64,000 nt of DNA, taken from contig KB302576.1 in NCBI GenBank assembly GCA_000328365.1, forward strand, positions 42,565 to 106,564, given 5' to 3'. The notes beneath the pieces are model-generated. The model worked only from the letters and a program-made list of their open reading frames with translations. It had not been told where the DNA came from and ran no database searches. Positions 12,801 to 24,800 of the stretch are shown piece by piece (within the stretch, counting starts at the first letter, position 1; each line of letters starts with the position of its first letter). This stretch comes from Capitella teleta. Its lineage: Eukaryota > Annelida > Polychaeta > Capitellidae. The translations under genes were made by a program, and so were the position numbers.

Positions 12801-15800
12801 TCCGTGCATCAATGCTCTCATTCAATATGGACTTCCTGATTGATGAATTCAATCAATTCATCCATGGCACGCTCCCGATCGATTGTTTAAAAAATCTTCC
12901 ACCCTCTAAACCAAAAATGCAGGCAACTTCTACTGCAGGTACCAAGTACTAGATTTTCCCAAAGGCAATTTTCTACCCTAACCATTCACTAAGCTTACCA
13001 ATCTGAATTGCAGACGTAAAAATAGAAAGGATCTTGTCCGCGGAGATTTATGTTTTCCATATACATGCAAATCCGTCGACCATTCCTCTCCATTCTCCAA
13101 TAATACGCTAGACTGTTTTGACAACCGTCGACCGCGTTGATATGGTGTGGTGTAAAACAGCTATCTATCACCTGTGAATCTTTGATATAAAACGAGCAAA
13201 GCAAGACCAATCAGCACCTGAATAAGCATCTTATAAAGCGTGCTATATCACAGAACCAAGAAGGGTTTTCCGAACACCGTCCTTATCAGCTGCATTCCAC
13301 CATCTTTGCAAAACGATTGCGTCATACCTGATAGATAGACTCATGTTCGTCGTTCTATTATTGGATTGCATGGTCATTACCTTAGCATATTCACGCCAAC
13401 AGACAGCAATGCTGAGTTATATCTCCCCTCATCATAGCCCTAGTTCCATAACCTACTTGCAAGTACAAGTCAAATCGACAAAAAAAATCATAGTGTATTA
13501 GTGTTAACTCGCTAAGCTCATACAACAATTATACACGTTACAGCTACCATGATCTATGCTCCACACCTGCGGAGATAGATTCATTGTTCTCCTTCAAAGC
13601 TATGCATGATTTTTCCTACCCGCTCTGGGTGTAAAATGGTGAAGGGTATAGGCCACCTTGTGCACGCCTAAATCCGAGCTTGTCTACGAAACTACCACGC
13701 AGAAAGCATTAGTAACAGTTTGATGACCATCTCTAATGAGCTCATTACTGACCCGGTCGTCTTATATACCTTTATACACAGCAGACTCACTCACTGCCTT
13801 GCTTTTAAGTATCTTGTTCTTCGGTTGCCACACGTGTATAATCAAACAAGGGGCCTGTATTGCTATGCTGTCTACAGCACCAACGATTGCCTGGTTTGCT
13901 CCCATGAACCCTCGCGACCTGGCTTCCCAACTCCGCTTCCTGACACTCATGTGTCGAGATCAATGGATGTAATTCCCCACAATTGGGCAACCACCAAATC
14001 TGAAAGCACTCAGTGCAATGAATTCTGCATGGAAGACCTGAAATGTGAAGCCACGTACAATAGACATTAACACCATTCATGTTATTCATTTCGAATGAGC
14101 TTATTTTCTCTTTGTATAGCTCTCGTATTTATTCCAATTCCACCTGTCCTTTGTTTTGCTGGTAATCATCTAGGCAGTCCAACCTACAAACAAATCTCCG
14201 CTTCTCTAACAATAGACTTTTGCTAATGCGACTGCATTGTAAAATATGAATGAATGAAAAGAAACGCAAGAAGCAATCTTGTCCTGAATGTATCTCAACT
14301 CCTAGGGGAGTTACCCATTAGCTATTTCATATGGCCTTGCACGGGGTTAATGCCTTCCCCGTGCTGCAAGAAATACAGATGGAATAATCCGATCTCTTGT
14401 GGCGTCACAACTCGTGACTGAACACCACAAATCAGCCGACATTATCCAGAAGAGAGGAGGCACTGGGCAATGCTGGGCCTTTGCTGGGCAATGCTGGGCC
14501 TTTGTTGGGGCGTGAATATTGGGTAGCTTACAAGGGAATGGCTCTCAAGGCGTTGAGAGGGAGAGAGAGGGGATTAGAGGGAATGACCATTGAGATTGGA
14601 AGCTTGATGCGGCCACTGACTACGGATCGATATTCATTGGTGCGAGTGAGTGACCTGAAATAGTGCTTATTGAGTGATGGGATTATTACTGGCTTTCATC
14701 AATATGAAAGGACTGTAAGGACTCACCTGTCTGTTTAAATTAGGGTTTCCCAGATTGCAGACTTATTACTTGAGTTGATTGGCTAAATGGTGCGGGTCTT
14801 GAGCCTGCGTGTTAGATGGGGGGTTTTCGTGGAATTGAATTGGTGACTTAAACTTCAATAGGTTTCGTTCATACCATTAGCCATTACTGAAATAGGGTTC
14901 AGGCCATTTTCTTTTATTATTTCGCCTTCCTATTTGCACTTCATCCTCTTCCGTCTGACTTCCTGCCTTAAGTCTGTGAGGGAATTCAATTAATGGAACA
15001 CGGTTAATCCAATAGACGGCTATTGGCAGCGCAGCCTGCAGGCATAGATTCAAAGGTGGAAGGCGCCAGCAATACCATCAACAAGTTGAATGCTGTCACT
15101 ATATGATAAATTATGATAGGGGTCTGTCAATGCAAAAAAACATGCTACTATATGCAAATTACAGATACAATTCCATATATTTTGCATACATTACAAAATA
15201 GTGCCACGTTCATGGATTAGACGCATAGACCACGTGTTTATTTTCATTATTAGTTTCTCTCTTCTCTCTCTAGAGAGAGAGAGAGAGCACTCGCTTCTCA
15301 AATCCATCACTGCCCATTAAACGATCTCAGCATTTCCAGCATTTCCGCAGTTCCAGAAGCCAATTTACAATTCTTCGGAACTTAGAATCCCAAAATGTAA
15401 GATCTACACAACCTTCGCCTTTGATCAGCTCAGCGTGAACCTAGAACGACATGAGATGCATCCTTCTGGAACATCAAGGGTGGCTAGTTCTTATGTACAC
15501 CAACCACAACTCATTGCAATGCCATATTCATTGGCAAGGGCTATATGATAGGAGAATACAGTTGCTACCTTGCAGTGGATAATCGTAGTTTTACAACTGT
15601 ATTAAATACCACGTCGTATTTCCTATACCGTGTAACTCTTATCGTGAACAATGCCCATGGGTACAGTATACTATGCGTGCATGTTCAGTGGCTATCTTAG
15701 TCGTATAATTTGATAGCACCATTGGGAGAACCGCTACACTCCAGTCCTCCGTTATATTGGAGCACGAGAGCTGTCGAAATTATCCACTGACGCAGTTTCA

Positions 15801-18800
15801 CAATAGGTTATCTCACCTTTAAACCCCATTAACTTTTTTTTGATACTTTTAGCGGACACACCCCACCCGTGTAATATCCCCCAGTGCACAAAGAATGATG
15901 ATCTACCCACTTAAAAATAATAATACTTTTATACTTCATGGAATAATCGCAATTTGACCTTTAATTATAACACAGTGTAGGTGTACCCGATATATTATTA
16001 ACCTGGACTGCCTGATCTCTATACAAGACAGCCAATGCATCAGCCTCGGGTCAATGACCTCAAAACCAAGACTCAACTACGCCTAACTATGTTACAGACC
16101 CTCCATGCTAGCCTTCCATAAGCAATCTTGCGTTGCAGACAGCATACGAAACTGAGACGAAGCAATGAATCATCTTAATTCTTGGTGAGTCTGCGGTGGC
16201 AGCCAACGTCTGCGAGTGACATTTTCCCTTTTGACTCTTGTCTACTGAGCTGTAGACTCTGATTTGCATGAGCGTTGGTAAGCCTTGATTTCTAATCAAT
16301 CTTTGGACACGATTTTCTGTGTTAAAGAGCTTAAAGATTGTGTCTGTTGATGGGTATGTTGCTAATGGGCTGATAGTCACGGCAGCGCTGCCTTGCTTGG
16401 TTTTACTTTAGTTCATACGTATTGCTAGATTATTGAAAGTGGCTGCTCTTTATCGATCAGTTATGGGAGTGTCTGGAAGAGAGAATATTTTGTTTCCTTT
16501 TTGTGAGGTACAATAACTATATCCTTTGGTCTAAACGCCTCCCCTCAAGAAAAAAAAAAGAAATGGAAGAAGAGAGAAGGAAAAAAAAAAGGAGGGAAAT
16601 ACAAAGAGAAGAGTATTCGTCAGTTTGTATACATTGCACTACTTGTTAAATGTTAATAGTGCCTTGTTAAGTAGGTCATTTGCTACTGCAGACATGCTAA
16701 TCTCAATTTTCACACTAAAATCCAATCCGTGTTATGGTTTATGGTTGTATGCAGTGCAATTAACTTACTTAACTAAATTAACTTACTTACTAATTAACTT
16801 ACGAATATAAGTTAAATATCATTTTAGTTTTCCACGTACAGACTGCTAACCAAAACAAGTCAGGCTTGTCTCGTTACTGTTTACTGCAGCTACCCGATAT
16901 ACAAGTATACCCCTTAACAAACATACTTTGATGTCGAGCATGCGTGTCTCTATATAATTCCCAAGCGTTTACAACATCTGATGTTATTGGTCCGGTTGTG
17001 TGCAATCGTACTTTTAAGACTCGGCAATTTGGGTAAGATGACCTCCGCAAATAGCAATGAAATTGGCTGTTGCGGTCTGGACTAGTGCACACTACACAGA
17101 CCTAGGTAGTTAGTTGAGGAATGAAGGCCCATGCAACTGCAATCGATCAGCAGCGTGGTTCTACCGTATAGTTCCCTCCTACCTTCCGCAGCCAGGTAGC
17201 TGATTGAAAGCATTCACCGCGATGCAATCTTGTGTCTCTCCTTACCTCTTGCCATCCCCCGTGACTGGGTGGTGAGTGAGCCATCAATAAGTTCAAAAGA
17301 CCCGTATGTGGACCGATGCCGTATTGATCACCCTAAATGTTATTGATGTCACCTGAAAGCTCATTGATTAACCACCCAGGGCTCACAATAGTCTCGGGGC
17401 AATTATCATCAGGCTTCCCACTTTGCACGGATTCCTACCAACGAGGGCGCTCGACACCTGCCTGCCATCTATCAAGTTTTGTCGGAGTATTATATCATCA
17501 ACTACAAAAGCTCGGCCTGAAGTCTGATCCCCACAAGTTGGGCTTCAATCACATTTTCCTATTCGCAGTGACTTGAGTTAACCTTGTACTTAAAACAGGT
17601 TGTATTAAATCACGTAGCAGGGATTACAGGGAGACCTGTTTCCGTTTGATAAATGTAGTTTAGAAAGGAAATCGCCAGCGATGGTCGTGAACCAACTCAT
17701 AACTGCTTATCGCTTGGTAGCAGCCAAAAAACATAAAACCCTAGTCAGCTAGGATGCACCGAGGAAACTCTTTCCTCCCTAACGAGATTGCTTATGTCAT
17801 GGTGATGTCATCTTGAAGCTATTTCGTCGTCACATGATCGTTAAATGGCAGAAGATGTCTCTTTTAACACCCAAGATGGACAAAAATGCCATGTCATGCT
17901 TAGACAACAATTCCCTCGCGCCGGATTTCCGGGAATAACATGTGTATCTATCAGAAATGTGCACCTGCGAAAGATATTTCCCTCTACACGCAATACCTTT
18001 ATCACTGCATATATGGCAGAACTGTGACAAAGGATCTTTCTATCCGTAATAATCACATCCTCTGCCAACTCGAGTCGAGTCGAAAGAGACCAATTCGGAA
18101 ATTGCATCACAGGTGGCGTAACGCAGTGGGGATTGTGGGATATTCCCATGAAATCCAGTGAACACAGGTCTCTTGAGATCGAAGGATCCAGCGGCAATGG
18201 CGATGCATCAATACGATACAATGGATCCAAGGGATCATAAGTGAATTGTCACCTCAAAGAATTCATGTTTCGGGAGGCATTAGGGACAACAAATGAAAAC
18301 TGGGTTATGACGTCACTGGGTTAGCATTCCGCACAGCAGAAGTGTATGTGTTATGCAAATACTACACCCGGACTATTCGGCCCGAGCGAGCCGATGGATA
18401 GCAATAATTAACGAGCTGTAATTAATTAGATCGCCAGCTTCTTGCGTTCGAGTTCTGGTCTTACGTAAACTTACGCGCGTCGTCATACTTCTAGTACAAC
18501 TGATTATAAATCTTATGCAAGCACAGAATTAAGTGGCTTCCGATTGCTGCGCTCAAGATTTGCTTGTACTCTTTGCCCTTTGAATGGGGACAAATAATGC
18601 GGTTCGATAAAAATTTATAGCCTGTTTACTCATTTTGCAGTAATTGGAGTGCGATTCCTACGCACATCCGTTCATACACACGCTATGTAGCACTGCGTAA
18701 AGCACGAAATCAGATCCTTTGTCTCCTACGAGAGGGTACACACCCTTTGCCTTCTCATGAATAAAACCAGTGTAGACCCTGAAAGGGCTTTTACAATTTG

Positions 18801-21800
18801 ATATTGGATTACCAACCCATCAGACCCTCCCTCATATTTTCCTTTCATATCACTTAGACTGCCATTAAACAGAACCTTTTCCATACGTGTACTAACTGTC
18901 TTGCGATAAATCTATGCACTTATAAACATTCCCCTTGAAGCGCCTCAGCCTGAACTATCCGGAAAAGATGGCGGTACCAACGTACACCTACTAGCTAACG
19001 CTTGTTGTTGTAAGATAAACCAATCGAGAGTGACTATTTTTATTACTCACCCATAGTATTAATTCTATTGCTCCTTTTACCAAATTACCAATTATGATAA
19101 TTATCGATTACCAGCGTGTTCAACATCTGTGCTAACGAATCCGCGTTTCTTTCTCACCCTGTAACATTTTTCAGCCATAATTGCAACCTCCGTTTTGTTA
19201 CATTGTTTATCATCTTCCTAGGTTTTTTGTCATGTTTCTTTATGGTATCATCTTGTTCGTCATTAAAGGGATACTTTACCTTCACATAAGAAGCATCTGG
19301 AGCTCATATGAACAAGCAAAGGTGCACACTTGTGCATGCCACACTAAAAGGTGCACACACAATAATGTTATTGTAATGGTGCACACACAATAATGTTATT
19401 GTAATGGTGCACACACAATAATGTTATTGTAATTAACCTAATAAGCAAAAAGGTGTTGTTGTCTATTGTACTTCGTAATGCTTGGCAATTTCAGTCCCTG
19501 GATTTATATTCTTATAGTGCTGTCATTGAGATTTTAATTAGTCAAGTCTGATAGTGTGTAGCTTTAACAAGATACCTTCTGTTAGTGAAAGGTTGCATAG
19601 GGCATTATGTGTAACTGCAATATTAATAAAAATTAAGCAATTGCTGCATAACACAACATATTATGAGGGCACATTCACTGTTTAAGAGGGTACTGGTGTC
19701 AGCGTTTATCATGGTAAACAGCAATATATTGGTTACCACCAGCTAGCTCACCGAGAACTTTCTTCAGGAGAATCTTTTTCCATCGCTGATAGATTAAAAC
19801 AGCGGGGCAGGCGAAGATTTGTTGCTTGCAGCTCATTATTGAGATTCGACTGAGCACGAAGCATAAATCTCAAAGCTTAGATGGTGTGCGACAGGTACTG
19901 CCATGTTCATTGCGTACACATGTAGGTGTCTGTAACAAAAGCCCCGAGGAATTATGAATGAATCCCCCAGCTTTAAAAGCTAAGGGCACACAACAACATT
20001 ACAGATAGAGAGGCAAACTTAAAACCCACACCATTCTACTGGCATTGGGTACAATAATGAAAACCAGTTGCTCTGGGTTTTTTTCCCCGTTATATGGTGG
20101 CTAATTGTACACCAGGTATGATGTACGTTCAGCGTACAAGCATTACCTATGCCGCTCTTATGTATATACAATACAACTTATAAAATGCGGTCTGTAGGTA
20201 AGTGAACGGTCTCAACTTGTGCTTGACCTGAGAGTAATACTAGCATCGCATTCCAATAGCAAGTTTATCCGGCCTATAAAATAAATGAACCGCACTCATT
20301 CCCATTTCCACGCTGACTTGAATAACACAGGCCACACGCTAGGCTTCTTAGTACAACACACGGCATTGCAGAGGATGAATTATGAAGTATACCATTCATA
20401 GCCTAATTAAATCGATAACATAGGCCAGCACTGCTATAATAAACCGAACACTGATCTTCATATAGTTAATTCGTCGATACCCTGGATCAATTATGATAAA
20501 ATCGACATCTGCTAGCTTTGCCCATGCGCCAAGTGACATTGAAGCTAGCCATGCAGAAGATTGCACAAGTAATCGCTTCGATCCGAGCCGCGCCCTTCGC
20601 CATAGACGACGCTAGACGACGTCGCCGCCTTAGCTGTGTCAAGGGTTGGTCTTGTCGAGATCATTGATTTACACAGGAAAAGCATTCGGAGATTTCAAAC
20701 CAAACAGGTGCCAACTCAAGCTGCCACGCCTAAGCTGCCTCTTGTGCAATTGTGCCGGGGATGAGATGGACGCTCAACATGCAGATTGAATGTCGATCAC
20801 TTTGGGAGAGTTCCACCTGGTGCCCCACTGGAATGATCTCATGTCATGCTGATTGTTGTCTATTTCATGGCGAGTTTTGAATGAATAAGTGACAGACACA
20901 TTACTAGTGTCATCGACAACTTTCAGTGTCTTGTCCTTGCTTTCTCTCGGAATGAGTAGGAATTGATATGTCCACGAACAACAGCAAGTTGAATCAGATG
21001 ACTCAGATATAATTTGCCATTTCTTCCACAGGGCATTCATCAACGTGAGAATCGTGGACGACGAGGAATATGAAAAGCAAGAGACTTTCTACGTGGAGCT
21101 GGGCCAACCAAAGCTCGTTCGCACCGGATCAGGTAGGAAAAAGCCTCGCTGATTAGGGCTCACCGCTGTATTATGCCTTGTATCTATAAGCCATGAATAT
21201 CATAATCTCCCCGGCATGTAGGTAATGTTCAAAATCACCACCAAACAACACTACTCATTCCTAATTAACCGCGCACCACACGCCCAGCCAAGCCAAAAAG
21301 CGTGTGATGTAAGCTTGCGGCCCATATACCACAAGCAATGGATTGCCACTGACTGTACCCGACCACTGTATTGCACTAGAAAGGGTGGGGTTTTGTGGTG
21401 ATTACCTGTTTGATCATTAATCCAGTTCAAATTGGATCTGGTTACTCATTTAATATGCATGCAGTACAGTATATACAGGTAGAGGCGTGGTCTTAGTGTG
21501 TCGGCTTTGATTTTTATAAGCGGGTTCTAAGAATTACATGATTGCACTAAAGAGTCCTTGACATGCAATGGGCGTGTCTTGTCTGTTTTGGTCAGGGTGC
21601 AGCTTTTTGGCTTGGCAGACGAAATGAACGCAGAACAAAACATTAAGTAATGTTTACAGTTTACACATGGTGTGTTTCTTTCTGTATCTTTTTTTTTTTT
21701 TTCTTTTGAAATTTTTTCTTCTGAAATCGTATTTATTTCTATGTTGTCATTGGTTGTGTCAGGATTTTTCGGTATGTAATTGTTGCTATTTCAACCGAGA

Positions 21801-24800
21801 GTGTCGTATCGGGTCTTTTGAAGCTGGTTTTCTCTGTACTTTCAATTTCCGGTTCCCCATTTCACGACTGACGGTATCCCTGGAATTAGCCTTGCATGCT
21901 CCGACGCAGTTATGTTAGTGACAATGTCTAGCCACCTCGGGGGTGGGCGATATTGGCGTGCAGAGTCTGCTTAAAAGTCAACACGTTTTACACCGTTACG
22001 CGACTTGTTTGCTAACGAAATTATCGCCTGGCTTTAAAGGAAATTAACAATTTCCATGCTGCTTCGCGAATCAATCTGCTTCTTGTATTTTTAACTCATA
22101 ATGCACTATATCTGAAATCACAAAGCACCTTGGCTATACCACTTACCTTTGACACCATTCATAATCTCACTGCTACAGCAGCGTCGACTGGATCATAACG
22201 TTCCCCCAACGACTTCATTTCGTGAAGTTTCCTGTGATTATGATAATGCGATGATAATATTATGCGCAGTCTGACAATTTTTCTGCATGAGTGGAATTTC
22301 AATGTGTCGTATATGGCGTTCTTCTAAAGCTTTTTTATGTGTTGTACGCCGCTGTCGACCCTCTTCAGAAGAATCTCTCAATTCAACTGAGGAAGATAAG
22401 TATTGGAAATTTAATGTCGACATACTGATGTGAACTGGCATCTCCACAGAATGATATTTGTTGTGGCTGTGAAATTGACCAAATAATGTATCGATAACCT
22501 GGCGTTCTGTGTTGATGCCAGTTTCGTAAGGCAGTTTTGTTTTCCTGATGTTAGAGAGATAAGCCTCAGTTATCGTTGATCATGTACTGAACCCTCATTT
22601 CAAATCGCTTGATGTGCTTCTATGACGTATGCTTTCATAATATTATAAGAACAGCTCTTGGCACACGTATACACAATGAATGACTTTGGCCAAGTGAAAC
22701 CCCCATTGCAAAATTCACCAAAGAAAAATGAACAGATTAACATTCAAGTTTATCTGATTATATTGAAACTCTGAAGTAAAAGATCGACGGAAATAACAAA
22801 TTAAACTCACAACAGGGAAAAAAAATCCACCAAAAAATTACACCCTGACCACATTTGATTTGCACAAATAACAAATTGAACTCACAGATGAAAAAGCAAA
22901 CTGCACGTTGATCAAATTTAAATTGCACAAATTAACAAATTGAACACACACGAAAACTACACCTTGATATAAAACGAACACACTGACAAATCGGGAATCG
23001 TTATGACAACAGCAAATACAAGTACTGTACGCCCCATCCCCTTTTCTCTCGTAGTCCTTGCATCTCTTAGACTCTTGCATCTTGTTCTACAACTGTAATT
23101 AGATTCATAGCACACTCCTCCTTCACCTGCTCCACCATCGCCGACATTCAGACGGCGTGGCCATCGCATGCATTTTTTTCTGATACCTCTTCTCTGTTAT
23201 CACTGTGTTTGTGTATCAGACGTGGCATTCGCTAGAAAAACTAGAAGTAGAAAGGTTAAAGGTATGGTATGGTGTTGCCGCTGCCCTACTTATGTCTCAA
23301 CCAAATACTGTGTACTAACTTTATTAAGCTCTTCGCTCATTTGTTCGTTATCAAACTCTTTGATCGCACGTGACTTTTGTATGCTGGTCCTCTCTTCAAA
23401 ACTCTTCGGTGTTGATCTCACTAAAATGCTTAATAAAACTGGCGATTTATTTTGTGGATGGACAATGCATGTTATTCTTCTTTTAGTTGAAGAGTGAGCG
23501 ATATTGTCCTGTTATTATTTGTTATTTCTTTCCTCCTATGTTTTTTTCAAGGTGTTCTTTATTATAAATTTCTGCTTGACGTTTTAAGCTTAATGCTATT
23601 TTTGGGTTTTAAATTTATTTATTAAGCAGGATTAATATATATGTGACCTCAATAAACATTTTTAATTTTCGTTCTTCTAATTTCTTTGATGAATCAGTTT
23701 TAACCAAATCTCAAACCCTCTTAACAAGCATGATGTTTTGTTCAATGTTTAATTTGATAGGCTACCTAATATCATTTCTACTACCTATAGTATCAACGTG
23801 TATTTTGTGGTGAACATATTCGAGTTGTGTACATCTATTTATCCCTCAACATCCAATGGATTTAAGGAAATGGGGATAATACTCAAATATTTTCATGCCA
23901 CAGAAAATCGTTGCCAACTAGTGCTTGATGTGTAGCGGGGCTGTCTAAAATATATATTAACAACATCATACAATGCACTAAAATTAGATTACACAATGAT
24001 AAATAATTCTATGAAATTCGATATGTTGTATAGAATTAGAAATCACAGTTCTTCCATGATACTACAATTATATATTTCTCCCTTTTTCAACAGAGGAAGG
24101 TGTACTTGGTAACCTTATTGATGACATAAAAGGTGCTGATTCAAGCAAACATTAAAGCACAAATTAAACCCCTTAAGAACCTCTCACTCATTTTGTTTTC
24201 AACTTAACAGCATGATTTAACATAACATGCTGCCCCCCAAGTTTGTAATTATACCTCTTGTTCTTTGCATCCTGTAGCATTTAACATCAGACATTATCTT
24301 TGATCTCAAGCTAAACGATAACTGTCACAGATTGTTGGTTAATTGCGTCTTTGACTGGATATTGTCCGGTTTTCATTTGAATTCCTATCATTTTATTCTT
24401 TTGTGTGCGGCGATTCTAGACATTCTGCTTACTGTTTTCAGTGCTTCTGTTTACCTTCATATCATGTTGTGTGGTTCTTTTCTCTTTGGGTTTCTCAAAT
24501 TCCTCTCTTTTTGTCTAACTCAAAGTTTTTTGGAAGGGACAATATATTGAATATTATTTTTTAGAGGGTGTAAAAACCATTATGTGAAATTTGGGTACAA
24601 TATTCTTTTTGTTGACAACAATATTCATCAGATTTTATCAATTTCCACATGATATAGGGAAGAAAGTGGAAGAGGACGACGAAGGGGAGGAGACAAAACT
24701 CCTGGAAGACATGTCTGAAGAGGAGAGGATTGCTCAACTGGGCAAACCCCGTCTTGGTGAAGCATCCAGATTAGCCGTCCACATCCAAGAGAGCATGGAG

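Larger units (their letters stand above)
9894..21031 (+). other. NCX intron, about 11.1 kb
   Basis: Starts GTAAGT and ends TTCTTCCACAG. No coding exon, RNA gene or transposon could be recognised inside. It contains a 21-bp direct duplication near 14466, a CT/AG palindrome at 15256-15288, purine-rich DNA near 16545-16610, and the 28-bp tandem repeat at 19350-19433. Short open frames in it look random. Confidence 0.8.
21133..24657 (+). other. NCX intron region, about 3.5 kb, holding the two cassette candidates
   Basis: Apart from the candidate exons at 23220-23261 and 24094-24132, nothing coding was recognised. It includes a T-run near 21690-21720 and AT-rich DNA. Confidence 0.7.

Noticed and set aside
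18430-18460. tRNA B-box-like GTTCGAGTTC
   Set aside because: No A box at the right distance and no cloverleaf could be drawn.
19350-19433. CRISPR-like direct repeats
   Set aside because: Units are contiguous with no spacers, and the locus is an animal intron.
21767-21775. Possible 9-nt NCX microexon (GATTTTTCG between CAG and GTATGT)
   Set aside because: Fits frame, but so short a match to splice signals is expected by chance in a T-rich intron.
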